A stretch of 13,440 nt of DNA from Clostridiales bacterium UBA4717 (GCA_002404395.1 DHJP01000143.1:1-13440); one strand, 5' to 3'. Positions 1 to 7,294 are shown, counted from the first letter of the stretch. Program-made: numbers and translations. The notes: generated by a model from the sequence alone, not told the origin.

Positions 1-661
1 ATGAGGCAAAAATAATAGTATTATAATCGCTTCGGTTTCGCTTTGCATATTGCTTGACGATTTCGGTCTTTCCGATGCCGCCGATACCGCTGATGAACAC
101 TACCCTCTCGCCGTCCGCAAACTTCTGTGATATTTCGGATATCACGTCGTCCCTGCCGCAAAACACATTTTTCGGAAGGACCGACGGCGTGGAGACCAAA
201 CGCTCGCTTGCTGCGACGCCGACGGAATTTTCGCTTAAGAGCGGCTTTCCGATCGCCTTTGATATCGCTTTCGCAAGCTCGTATATTCTCTGCTCCTTGG
301 TAGGAACCGTGGCATCAATGTACTCCACTCCGTACAGATCATACCTCAGGTCTCCCTGAGGCTGTGCGCTGTCAAGTTTAAAAGGAATGATCGTTTTATC
401 GGCATCAAATGCCATGCCGATCTCTTTGGGAATCTCTCTTGAGGCAAGCGCATTCTCACTCTGAATAAAAACTACGGCGCGCGCCTCGTCAATCGCGCGC
501 GGGATAAGCGCCTTATAACGCTTCCCTCCCTCAATGTCTCTTGTACAGATCCAGCATGAAAAACCGTATTTTGAGGTCAGCTCATTTACTATTTCCTCAG
601 CAATATCCTGATCGGCAAAACTGAAGCTTATAAAAATATCGTGTGAATACTGTTCGCTCAT
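1..661 (-). CDS. TIR-NB-ARC (STAND/NLR-like) protein, C-terminal part missing
   Basis: The first 220 residues are visible; the gene continues past the left edge. Residues about 7-95 form a TIR domain: it opens with HDIFISFSFADQ, has the CWICTRDIEGG segment at 36-46, and carries PKEIG at 78-82. E80 aligns with the catalytic glutamate of TIR NADases such as SARM1. After a linker comes FCGRDDVISEI (167-177), which opens an NB-ARC NTPase, with the P-loop GIGGIGKT at 192-199. The missing part should hold the rest of the ATPase and a C-terminal sensor region. The start is ATG at 661, preceded by GAAGG with 9 bases of spacing. It lies 22 bp behind the RyR membrane gene and shares its promoter. Bacterial TIR-STAND proteins are known or predicted antiphage NADase switches; NADase activity here is inferred from E80. 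The domain calls are firm, the target and trigger unknown. Confidence 0.88.
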   Translation of the reverse strand, partial: MSEQYSHDIFISFSFADQDIAEEIVNELTSKYGFSCWICTRDIEGGKRYKALIPRAIDEARAVVFIQSENALASREIPKEIGMAFDADKTIIPFKLDSAQPQGDLRYDLYGVEYIDATVPTKEQRIYELAKAISKAIGKPLLSENSVGVAASERLVSTPSVLPKNVFCGRDDVISEISQKFADGERVVFISGIGGIGKTEIVKQYAKRNRSDYNTIIFAS

Positions 662-683
662 AATTTTTTACCTTCACTTGTCG

Positions 684-2480
684 TTAATCATCGTCTTTTT
701 TCTGCTCCGCAATCGGAAGAGCGTCAAAGGGCACGAGGCAGTTGTGCGTTTTGGCAAGATCGTTCCTGCCCGACTTTTCCACAGTTCCGCCGTAAACGTA
801 TCCTTCTGAGCGCATATACGCGTTCCAACGCCGATGTTCGAGTCTCCTTAACTCGCTCCGTTCCTGTTCGGTGCGTTCGGCTGCGGCTTTTTCGGCTCCG
901 GGGATCTTGCATAAAATTTTCATTTTGCGGTGGATCACCGAAGCAACCGAAGATTTATAGTTGTAGTCGTACCGCCAGAACTCCTTTGCTTCACCCCACT
1001 TCATATGCCGCTTCAAAGCCTCCGCTTCAAGGTCGGAGGCAAGGATCACCTCTTCCGAAAAAGAAGTTTTAAGGTCGCCGATAAAATCAATATCATACGA
1101 CGCGCCCCTGAAGTTTTTCGCCTTTTCGAGCGCGGCTTTCTTTTCGGAATCGGTCACGAGCGCTTGTATCTTCGGAGAGCGCTTCATTCTTTCAAACAAC
1201 ATTCTGAGCTTGATCGCCGTGGAAATATTCTTTTCATCGTCGCCCAAAGCAACAAATACATATGTAATTTTGTCAAGCTCTTCGATCAGCTTATCAAACG
1301 CCGAAGTATCAACGTCAACGCCCGAATGAACCTTGATGATATATCGTGATTCACCCGAATCTTCGCATTTCCCGCTTTGCGCTGTAAGTTCGGGGCAGAG
1401 GGAAGAAAATCTTGCCTCTGCGTCTTCGGCTTTGTCGAACGAATTTATTTCAACCTCATATCCGTCCATCTGACAAAACCAAGTAAGCGCTTTCGTCATC
1501 TCGGTTCCGTACCGACCCATTCCGATGACCGCCGCACCGATCCTTTTGACTTCGCTTGCGTCACGGCGCGCACTTGAAAATATTCGGTCAAATCCGTTTT
1601 CATATAAATTCCGATATACTAACGCTCTGTATTCGTTGACCCGGCGAACTTTTATCGCGATAGGCTTTTCGCCTTCCCTACTCTCATATGCATTTGCAAG
1701 CAACAGCTCTGCTTCGGGTAAGTCGGAGAAAACATATAACTCGGCATTGGCTCTGTATTTGAATCGCTCAATAATTCTGAGTGCCGCGCTTATATTTTCG
1801 GAACGATCCTCTCCGATCGCAAAAAATACGAGTGCGTGCTTTTGACTGTGAAACTCAAAATTTATTTCTGAAATGTCCCGTTTGAAGCAGACCGCCCCGA
1901 GTTTTCTTGCCTGTTCGACAAGCTCACTGTCGGCAGTTTCCTTTTCAAAAGCGTTTGCAAAAACAAGCAGACGTTTTTGGGGGTTATTATTGCGCAGGCT
2001 TTCGGCAAGCGTCAGCGCTTTTGGGTTTAGCCTTGAAAAAACGTAGACATCACAGTTATAGTGAGTCAGATACCGCCTGTACGCCGAAACATTCTTGAAG
2101 AATGACAAAATAATGCTCAGAGTCAACAGCGTCGCCAAAATAAGCAGGACGGAAAAAAGCACGGTATAGCTTTCAAAAAGCGGCGCAGGCACTCCTTCAA
2201 GTCCTGAAGTTATAAATTCAAAGCTGCCGGAAAGGACAAACAAGGTTATCGCGTTGTATATTGAGATCAGGACCGTCTCCAAAAGTCCGCAACCGCTCGC
2301 ACGGCAATTGTCGTAGCAAAGCGGAATAAACAACGCCACCGATGAAAGCACTACTCCCGCAAGCAAAATTTTTGACGGGGTAAATGCTCTGCCGTTTTGG
2401 TTTTGCGACTTTATTACCACAGCCGCCACAGTCGCGGCAATCAGAATAACCGCCGAAATAATCAGAAATACAGTCCACAT
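684..2480 (-). CDS. Four-helix membrane protein with tandem TrkA/RCK-like Rossmann domains and C-terminal RyR domain
   Basis: 598 residues. Four hydrophobic segments lie at about 2-23, 38-55, 66-90 and 104-128, so the N terminus is membrane-embedded and the rest is predicted cytoplasmic. Two Rossmann-like units follow: one at about 141-300 (YVFSRLNPKALTLAESL at 146-162, FFAIGEDRSENI at 219-230) and one at about 313-470 with a dinucleotide-type glycine loop, IGMGRYG (319-325), and VFVALGDDEKNI (408-419). These resemble TrkA_N/RCK domains of ion channels. Residues about 505-598 look like a RyR domain: LEHRRWNAYMRSEGYVYG (547-564), then KTHNCLVPFDAL (577-588). No TVGYG potassium filter is present, so it is not a standard K+ channel. 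The start has GGAG 13 bases upstream. It is first gene of an operon with the TIR-NB-ARC gene. By inference it is a ligand-gated membrane effector or sensor; ligand and conducted ion are unknown. Confidence 0.82.
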   Translation of the reverse strand: MWTVFLIISAVILIAATVAAVVIKSQNQNGRAFTPSKILLAGVVLSSVALFIPLCYDNCRASGCGLLETVLISIYNAITLFVLSGSFEFITSGLEGVPAPLFESYTVLFSVLLILATLLTLSIILSFFKNVSAYRRYLTHYNCDVYVFSRLNPKALTLAESLRNNNPQKRLLVFANAFEKETADSELVEQARKLGAVCFKRDISEINFEFHSQKHALVFFAIGEDRSENISAALRIIERFKYRANAELYVFSDLPEAELLLANAYESREGEKPIAIKVRRVNEYRALVYRNLYENGFDRIFSSARRDASEVKRIGAAVIGMGRYGTEMTKALTWFCQMDGYEVEINSFDKAEDAEARFSSLCPELTAQSGKCEDSGESRYIIKVHSGVDVDTSAFDKLIEELDKITYVFVALGDDEKNISTAIKLRMLFERMKRSPKIQALVTDSEKKAALEKAKNFRGASYDIDFIGDLKTSFSEEVILASDLEAEALKRHMKWGEAKEFWRYDYNYKSSVASVIHRKMKILCKIPGAEKAAAERTEQERSELRRLEHRRWNAYMRSEGYVYGGTVEKSGRNDLAKTHNCLVPFDALPIAEQKKDDD

Positions 2481-2518
2481 AGTATTTGTTCAACTCCGAG
2501 TTTAACATAATCGTAATA

Positions 2519-2547
2519 ATTTTATCATGTTGGGATATTTTTGTCAA
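2519..2547 (-). promoter_or_regulatory. Sigma-A type promoter of the RyR / TIR-NB-ARC operon
   Basis: On the minus strand TTGACA (2547-2542) and TAAAAT (2524-2519) are separated by exactly 17 bases. The -35 is a perfect consensus and the -10 has one mismatch. Transcription should start near 2512, giving a leader of about 30 nt before ATG 2480. The promoter lies between the terminator of the upstream gene pair and the membrane-protein gene, so the two putative defence genes form their own unit. No operator-like repeat is obvious across the promoter. Confidence 0.8.
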
Positions 2548-2572
2548 GTTTTTCGCCGCTGTCGCCGTCACA

Positions 2573-2625
2573 TAAAAATCAGCCGCACAGATCCATCCAA
2601 ACGCGTGGATCGTGTGCGGCTGATT
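2573..2625 (-). terminator. Rho-independent terminator after the isomerase gene pair
   Basis: Arms at 2577-2595 and 2606-2625 pair over 19 bp with one bulged base, around a 10-base loop. Read on the minus strand the stem is GC-rich in the middle and runs into TTTTTA (2578-2573). It lies about 120 bp past the stop of the isomerase gene at 2744 and just upstream of the -35 box at 2542-2547, so it insulates the next operon. Confidence 0.82.
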
Positions 2626-2743
2626 CGATCATAAATCGGTATGCAGAATCAAAAAGCGAAAATTTAAACTCAGATAGTTAACTATATTCCGAAGCGTTTG
2701 TATAAGCATTGGATTTATAAGCTGTATCTTAAATTTTTCCGTC

Positions 2744-3607
2744 TTAAAGCTCTGCAAGTATTTTCTTGAGTGCGCCGACCGCCGCGGCAAAGGCTTCAGA
2801 AGCGTTTTTGTAGACGTTCTCGCGCACTACCGTGGTCTCGCCCTCGCGCTCAAGTCCCGAAAGTCCGTCAAAGACTTTGAGATGCGGCTCAAGCGTAAGC
2901 ACAAACTCACCTTTATAATTTTTGTTTATTTCGGAGAGTATTTTCGGAATTTCTCCGTTACCCATGCCTGCCGGAACGACCGAGCCGTCTGAGTTTAATG
3001 CGTCCTTGATATGCATATACGCAAGCTTGTCGCCGAGCATTGAAAAGGCGTGCGGGTAAGGCTCACAGCCGACCTGAATAAAGTTTGCGGGATCAAATAT
3101 CACACCGAGTCTGCCGCCGAGCGTTTTATAAATATCAAGACAGCTTTCGGCATCGTCGCCGTATATTCCCTTTTCGTTCTCATGACACAAAAGCACGCTC
3201 TCTGACTCTGCAAGTGCCGTCATTTTCTCAAGGCGAGCCATCACCTCGCCGCGAACTGCCGTTTTATCCTCTCCCTCGTCGAGATAGAATGAGAACATAC
3301 GTATACGCGGGCATCCAAGCAGTTTTGCTATGCGTATCACGTGCGCAAGCTTTTCCATATGCGGAGCCATGTCATCTTTGATATTGATTTTGCCTATCGG
3401 CGAACCGATCGACCAAACCTTTATGCCGGCGGCATCAAACTTCGCTTTGATCTCACGCGCCTTATCCTCAGTGATATCGGCACAGTTGGTGCCGTCCACG
3501 CCGCGCAGTTCGACATACGGGATGCCGTGCTCGCAAAGTGCCTTTATCTGCTCGTCGATCGACTGTGAATACTCGTCGGCAAAAGCGCTGAGTTTAAATT
3601 CTGCCAT
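2744..3607 (-). CDS. Sugar phosphate isomerase/epimerase, xylose-isomerase-like TIM barrel
   Basis: 287 residues from ATG 3607, chosen because AAAGGA lies 9 bases upstream; a longer in-frame ATG at 3652 would add 15 residues that do not resemble the family. The protein opens with the first barrel strand, KLSAFADEYSQSIDEQI (5-21). The four divalent-metal ligands of the AP-endonuclease-2/xylose-isomerase-like superfamily can be placed: E143 in CHENEKG, D172 in FDPANF, H199 in MHIKD and E240 in LEPH. The usual length is 260-300, so it looks intact, cytosolic and active. It is the second gene of a pair with the paralogous-fold protein at 3686-4477, 78 bp away. The substrate cannot be read from the sequence: family members act on inositol derivatives, hydroxypyruvate, rare ketoses and sugar phosphates. 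No transporter or kinase gene is nearby to narrow this. Confidence 0.85.
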   Translation of the reverse strand: MAEFKLSAFADEYSQSIDEQIKALCEHGIPYVELRGVDGTNCADITEDKAREIKAKFDAAGIKVWSIGSPIGKINIKDDMAPHMEKLAHVIRIAKLLGCPRIRMFSFYLDEGEDKTAVRGEVMARLEKMTALAESESVLLCHENEKGIYGDDAESCLDIYKTLGGRLGVIFDPANFIQVGCEPYPHAFSMLGDKLAYMHIKDALNSDGSVVPAGMGNGEIPKILSEINKNYKGEFVLTLEPHLKVFDGLSGLEREGETTVVRENVYKNASEAFAAAVGALKKILAEL

Positions 3608-3685
3608 TTTTCTGAATCCTTTCGGGTTTATCGGGGCGCGGCTTTCGCACACGCCGTTTTTCGTAACTTTCGGTAATGTTTGAAA

Positions 3686-4477
3686 TTACTTAAGAATATC
3701 GCCGTATCTTTCCATAAGGTTATTGTAGCTTCTCTTAACGCTGGTGAAACGGTCTTCAAGATCGGTCTCGTCCTGTTCGACCATGAGGTACTTGATCTTC
3801 TTTTCGAGGCAAGCGTCCATGATCGAATCAAAGTTGAGGTTACCGTCAAGTATCTCGGTAAACTTCTGAACATCGCGGACGATCTTCATATCCTTGAGGT
3901 GGACGGTATGTATACGTTCACCGTACTGTTTGATAAAGAGCGCCGGGTCATATCCGCCGGACTGTGCCCAATAGGTATCGAATACAAGCTTTACATCAGG
4001 GTTCTGCTCAAGAAGGTAGACTATATCAAGCTTACCGTTATGACGCGCAAATTCAAAGCGGTGGTTATGGTAAACGAAAGTTTTGCCGGCAGCTTTGATC
4101 TTTTCGATTATAGGTGTAAACTCCGCATGGAATTTATCGTAGGCTTCAAAAGAAACTCCGCTGCAGCCGCCGGTACCATATATATACAAGCCGCCGATAC
4201 CGATAGCGTTACAGCCGAATACATTATGATCCGCTATCGCTTTATCGGTATCGTTGCGCAGTGCGTCCGGGCTCCAATGGGTAAGAACAACCTCAAGTCC
4301 GTTTTTATCTGCTTCTTCCTTGATGACTTCGGGTGCTACGTTACCGAGAGCGGAGACCTGGACATATTTGTAGCCGATATCGGCTACTCTTTCCATGACC
4401 ATTCTGAAGCATTTTTCGTCTTTCATAAAGGGGTGCAGCGAGTAGAGCTGTACGCCGAGTGCCATTTTTTCGCTCAT
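3686..4477 (-). CDS. Sugar phosphate isomerase/epimerase (IolE/IolI-like TIM barrel)
   Basis: 263 residues from ATG 4477; a GGAGG directly upstream (4487-4483, 5-base spacing) decides this start over the in-frame ATG at 4489, which lacks a ribosome binding site. The N-terminal MALGVQLYSLHPF is typical of inosose-dehydratase/sugar-epimerase-like proteins. Barrel landmarks are FVYHNHRFEF (134-143, with H137, H139 and E142), FDTYW (166-170, D167), HTVHLKD (190-196, H193) and MVEQDE (232-237, E234). These supply the expected metal and substrate ligands, so it is probably a metal-dependent isomerase, epimerase or dehydratase. It is the first gene of a two-gene unit, after an extended -10 promoter near 4660 and a leader of about 175 nt. 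The two proteins share only the fold and distant motifs, so they are not a recent duplication. The exact substrate is unknown. Confidence 0.86.
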   Translation of the reverse strand: MSEKMALGVQLYSLHPFMKDEKCFRMVMERVADIGYKYVQVSALGNVAPEVIKEEADKNGLEVVLTHWSPDALRNDTDKAIADHNVFGCNAIGIGGLYIYGTGGCSGVSFEAYDKFHAEFTPIIEKIKAAGKTFVYHNHRFEFARHNGKLDIVYLLEQNPDVKLVFDTYWAQSGGYDPALFIKQYGERIHTVHLKDMKIVRDVQKFTEILDGNLNFDSIMDACLEKKIKYLMVEQDETDLEDRFTSVKRSYNNLMERYGDILK

Positions 4478-4482
4478 AATAT

Positions 4483-4487
4483 CCTCC
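4483..4487 (-). promoter_or_regulatory. Ribosome binding site that sets the start of the IolE-like gene
   Basis: GGAGG on the minus strand lies 5 bases before ATG 4477 and inside the short stretch that an ATG at 4489 would translate. This favours 4477 as the true start. A small stem (CCGCTATAAGCGG on the minus strand, 4503-4491) lies just upstream. Confidence 0.75.
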
Positions 4488-4659
4488 ATGCCGCTTATAG
4501 CGGTTAAAAATTTGATCGGTGATAATTCAGGCAGTACCGTGCCGATTGCACGAAGTTTGAAAACCTCGATTTCCGAAGACTTTATCTTCGCCGCCGAATT
4601 TTATTTACTTATCGGCAAGCTCGTTGACTTCACTTGTCAGAAATTATATCTTCGCGCTT

Positions 4660-4668
4660 ATTATAGCA
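4660..4668 (-). promoter_or_regulatory. Extended -10 promoter of the isomerase pair
   Basis: Minus-strand TGCTATAAT (4668-4660) is a perfect extended -10 (TGnTATAAT). The -35 region at about 4688-4683 reads TTTATT, a poor match, as is common with extended -10 promoters. The TG overlaps the T-run that ends the preceding terminator, so termination of the mutS2 operon and initiation of the isomerase operon abut each other. Confidence 0.65.
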
Positions 4669-4696
4669 AAAAAACGCCTTAAAATAAAGCGTTTTT
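4668..4696 (-). terminator. Rho-independent terminator, distal end of the mutS2 operon
   Basis: Arms 4670-4677 and 4689-4696 (AAAAACGC / GCGTTTTT) pair, and two more A-T pairs continue inside after one bulge. On the minus strand the stem leads into seven T (4674-4668). The A-rich opposite side means it could also act on plus-strand transcripts, but no plus-strand gene is nearby. Confidence 0.7.
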
Positions 4697-4795
4697 CGAA
4701 AATGCGAAATTTTATTATATATTATAAAAATATGCAATTATTATATTGTTTTAAAAATTGAAAAAAGTTCTTTTCGCAAAACAAAAACGGACACA

Positions 4796-4822
4796 CTGCA
4801 CGCGGCTGCCCGCCGCGTGCAG
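4796..4822 (-). terminator. Perfect 11-bp hairpin after mutS2, probable terminator
   Basis: CTGCACGCGGC (4796-4806) pairs perfectly with 4812-4822 around a 5-base loop. On the minus strand the stem is followed after 8 bases by TTTTTGTTTT. It lies 58 bases past the mutS2 stop. The gap before the T-run weakens the call, but it is the first strong stem after mutS2 and probably works with the hairpin at 4670-4696. Confidence 0.6.
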
Positions 4823-4879
4823 AATCAAAATTTGCACCTACCGAATAAACTTGCAAAGTCAGCCTCAGCGAAATGCCGC

Positions 4880-7294
4880 CTATTTTAAGGTAACGATGGT
4901 GACGCCCATATCACCTTCGCCGTAACGCCCGAGCCTGAACTCCTTTACACGCGAATCCTTCTTTAAAAATGTCCATACCGCGCTGCGGAGCGCGCCCGTA
5001 CCTTTACCGTGGATTATCCGCACGGTCTCAATACCTGCGATCTTTGCTTCGTCAAGATACTTATCAAGTCTGAAGCAACCGTCATCGCCAAGCTCTCCGC
5101 GTATATCAAGCTCGTCCTTGAAGTCGCTTCTGACGGCAGTGCGGTATTTCGCGTAAGCGCTCGCTTTTTTATCCTGCGGCTTTACGTTTTCTTCATCCTC
5201 AAGCATTACGTTTGAGACCTTCGTCTTTACGCTGAGAATACCGGATTTTACGGTCAGTTTGCCGTCGCGAGAGATATCGGTGACGGTGCCGTGCTTGTTT
5301 ATATCCACAAGCAGCACTTTGTCGCCGATCTTGAGCGGGCGCGGCAGTACATAGCCCTCAAGCTTACGCTCGATCACAGGATCGACACGTTCGCCCGTTT
5401 CGCGCAGCTTCCGTCTGATATCAGCGCGCGCCGCGTCAAGCTTTTCGGCAAGCTTTTCGCTTTCACGATGACGCTTGACCTCCTCAAGCTGATTCATTAT
5501 ATATTCGCTTGAGGCGCGGGCACTGCGGACGATTCCCGCCGCCTGAGTCTGTGCTTTGGCAAGCTGTTTTTCAGACTCGGCAAGGCGTGAAGTAATGAGC
5601 GTTTCACGTTCGGCACGCGTTTTTTCAAACTCGGCGCGTTCGCGTTCAAGCTCCTCAAGCCGCTTGTCATACGCGACTCGCGACTCCTCAAGCTTGCCGA
5701 TAACGTCCTCAAACCGTTTGTTCTCACTTGAAAGCAATTCTGAGGCACGCGATATGATAGCGTCCGAAATTCCGAGGCGTGACGAGATAGCGAAAGCGTT
5801 CGACTTGCCGGGTGAACCGATTATCAGCTTATACGTCGGGCGCAGAGTCGCGACATCAAACTCACAGGAAGCGTTGCAAACACCCTCGGTCTCAAGCGCG
5901 AACATCTTCAGCTCGGCGTAGTGGGTCGTAGCCGCGCAAAGTGCGCCGCGCGAGCGGACAAACTCCAGAATCGATACGGCAAGTGCCGCACCCTCGACAG
6001 GATCGGTGCCGGCGCCGAGCTCATCAAACAGTACAAGACTGTGCGCTCCGACTTCTTTGGTAATATCAACAATATTCACCATATGCGCGGAGAAAGTCGA
6101 AAGCGATTGTTCTATGCTCTGCTCGTCTCCGATATCGGCAAAAACCGAGTCAAATACACAGATCCGCGAGCCTTCCGAGCAGGGCAGATGAAGTCCCGAC
6201 TGCGCCATCAACGCGAACAGACCGAGCGTTTTGAGAGTTACGGTCTTACCTCCGGTATTCGGTCCGGTAATCACAAGCGTGTCGATCGGGCGCTTGTCCG
6301 CACCGAGCGGCTTGCCGAGCGAGACGCTTACGGGCACGATCGTTTCGGGATTCAAAAGCGGGTGACGCGCGTTGATAAGGTCGATGCAGCGACCGTAATC
6401 GACGATCGGCTCCCGCGCACTCATTCTGAAAGAAAGTTCACTTTTTGAAAAAATGAATGCAAGCAGGTTGACTTTATCATAGTTAAGCAAAAGAATATCA
6501 GAGATCGCGCTTGCCGCGGCAGACAGCGCGGCAAGTATTCGTTCGATCTCCTTCTGCTCGCGAGTTTCAAGCACCCTGATATCATTGTTCGCCTCAACGA
6601 CCGAGACCGGCTCGATAAAGAGAGTCGCACCGGAGGAGGAAGTATCGTGAACAAGACCCTTGATCTCATTGCGGTACTCTACCTTTACGGGGATAACGAA
6701 TCTGCCGTTTCGCGTGGTAATGATATTTTCCTGAAGATACTTAGAGCGCGAACCGGTTATAAAATCTCTGAGACTGTCACGGACGCGGTTATTTGCGGCG
6801 CGGATCTTGCGTCGGATGTCAGCTAGTTCTGCACTTGCGGTGTCGGCGATCTCATCCTCGGAGAGGATCGAAGAATTTATTCGCTCTTCAAGTCCCTTTT
6901 CGGGGATAAGTCCCGAAAAGAGCGGCGCAAGGCTGCCCGGCTTGACCTTTGCGGGGTCGGCATATTCGATAAGCCCGCGCACAGTGCGAAGCAGACCTGA
7001 GATATCAAGTAATTCATGCGCCGACAGCGCCGCGCCCTTGTCAGCGCGCTCAAGTGCGGCGGAAATATCGTGCACGCCCGAAAACGAAGGCATCCCTTTT
7101 ACCGCCTGCATATTTTTGGCATCGGTAGTCAGATCAAGCGCACGCTTTACCGCGGACGGCTCGGTTTCCGGCTCAAGCGCGAGCGCGCGCTCACGCGCCG
7201 CGTCGGTCGGAGCACAAGCGGCAAGCAGCTCGCGTATTTTATTGAATTCGAGTGTATTTACGGATTTTTCAAATCCTTTCAAGGTATTCTCCAC
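4880..7294 (-). CDS. mutS2: MutS2 family ATPase/endonuclease
   Basis: 804 residues, near full family length. A MutS2 N-terminal core (VNTLEFNKIRELLA at 12-25) leads into the clamp/lever region and the ABC-type ATPase with Walker A GPNTGGKT (344-351), a signature-like STFSAHM (399-405) and Walker B LVLFDELGAGTD (420-431). A long charged coiled coil follows (about 515-645), then a KOW-like segment (IGDKVLLVDINKHGTV, 656-671). The C-terminal Smr nuclease domain (about 727-804) has LDIRG (729-733) and HGKGTG (762-767). MutS2 suppresses recombination and, in Bacillus subtilis, acts on collided ribosomes; it is not mismatch-repair MutS. The first start is GTG 7294, which has no ribosome binding site because a repeat ends there. 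TTG 7282, with GGAG 6 bases upstream, is at least as likely and would give 800 residues. It is the last gene of the recO operon. Confidence 0.95.
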   Translation of the reverse strand: MENTLKGFEKSVNTLEFNKIRELLAACAPTDAARERALALEPETEPSAVKRALDLTTDAKNMQAVKGMPSFSGVHDISAALERADKGAALSAHELLDISGLLRTVRGLIEYADPAKVKPGSLAPLFSGLIPEKGLEERINSSILSEDEIADTASAELADIRRKIRAANNRVRDSLRDFITGSRSKYLQENIITTRNGRFVIPVKVEYRNEIKGLVHDTSSSGATLFIEPVSVVEANNDIRVLETREQKEIERILAALSAAASAISDILLLNYDKVNLLAFIFSKSELSFRMSAREPIVDYGRCIDLINARHPLLNPETIVPVSVSLGKPLGADKRPIDTLVITGPNTGGKTVTLKTLGLFALMAQSGLHLPCSEGSRICVFDSVFADIGDEQSIEQSLSTFSAHMVNIVDITKEVGAHSLVLFDELGAGTDPVEGAALAVSILEFVRSRGALCAATTHYAELKMFALETEGVCNASCEFDVATLRPTYKLIIGSPGKSNAFAISSRLGISDAIISRASELLSSENKRFEDVIGKLEESRVAYDKRLEELERERAEFEKTRAERETLITSRLAESEKQLAKAQTQAAGIVRSARASSEYIMNQLEEVKRHRESEKLAEKLDAARADIRRKLRETGERVDPVIERKLEGYVLPRPLKIGDKVLLVDINKHGTVTDISRDGKLTVKSGILSVKTKVSNVMLEDEENVKPQDKKASAYAKYRTAVRSDFKDELDIRGELGDDGCFRLDKYLDEAKIAGIETVRIIHGKGTGALRSAVWTFLKKDSRVKEFRLGRYGEGDMGVTIVTLK

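Larger units (their letters stand above)
4478..4879 (-). other. Gene-free stretch between mutS2 and the isomerase pair
   Basis: No convincing coding region is seen in these 402 bases. The mutS2-proximal part holds two hairpins (4796-4822 and 4670-4696) separated by a very AT-rich segment (about 4700-4790). The isomerase-proximal part is a leader of about 175 nt, running from the predicted transcription start near 4653 to ATG 4477. The leader contains a short stem around 4574-4590 (CGAAGA / TCTTCG) but no riboswitch or T-box pattern that I recognise. Confidence 0.6.

Noticed and set aside
54..359. Plus-strand frame of 101 codons at the left edge
   Set aside because: It is the complement of the TIR/NB-ARC coding region, which has recognisable domains and a ribosome binding site.
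684..2480. TrkA or a voltage-gated potassium channel annotation for the RyR protein
   Set aside because: No selectivity filter (TVGYG-like) and no TrkA_C domain; the C terminus matches RyR instead.
2674..2685. 12-bp palindrome ATAGTTAACTAT as an operator
   Set aside because: It lies downstream of the isomerase stop and before the terminator, where no promoter is visible; short AT-rich palindromes are expected by chance.
3680..4507. Long plus-strand open frame (275 codons) antisense to the IolE-like gene
   Set aside because: It mirrors a gene with clear family motifs and its own ribosome binding site; the antisense translation shows no domain and its start overlaps the real stop region.
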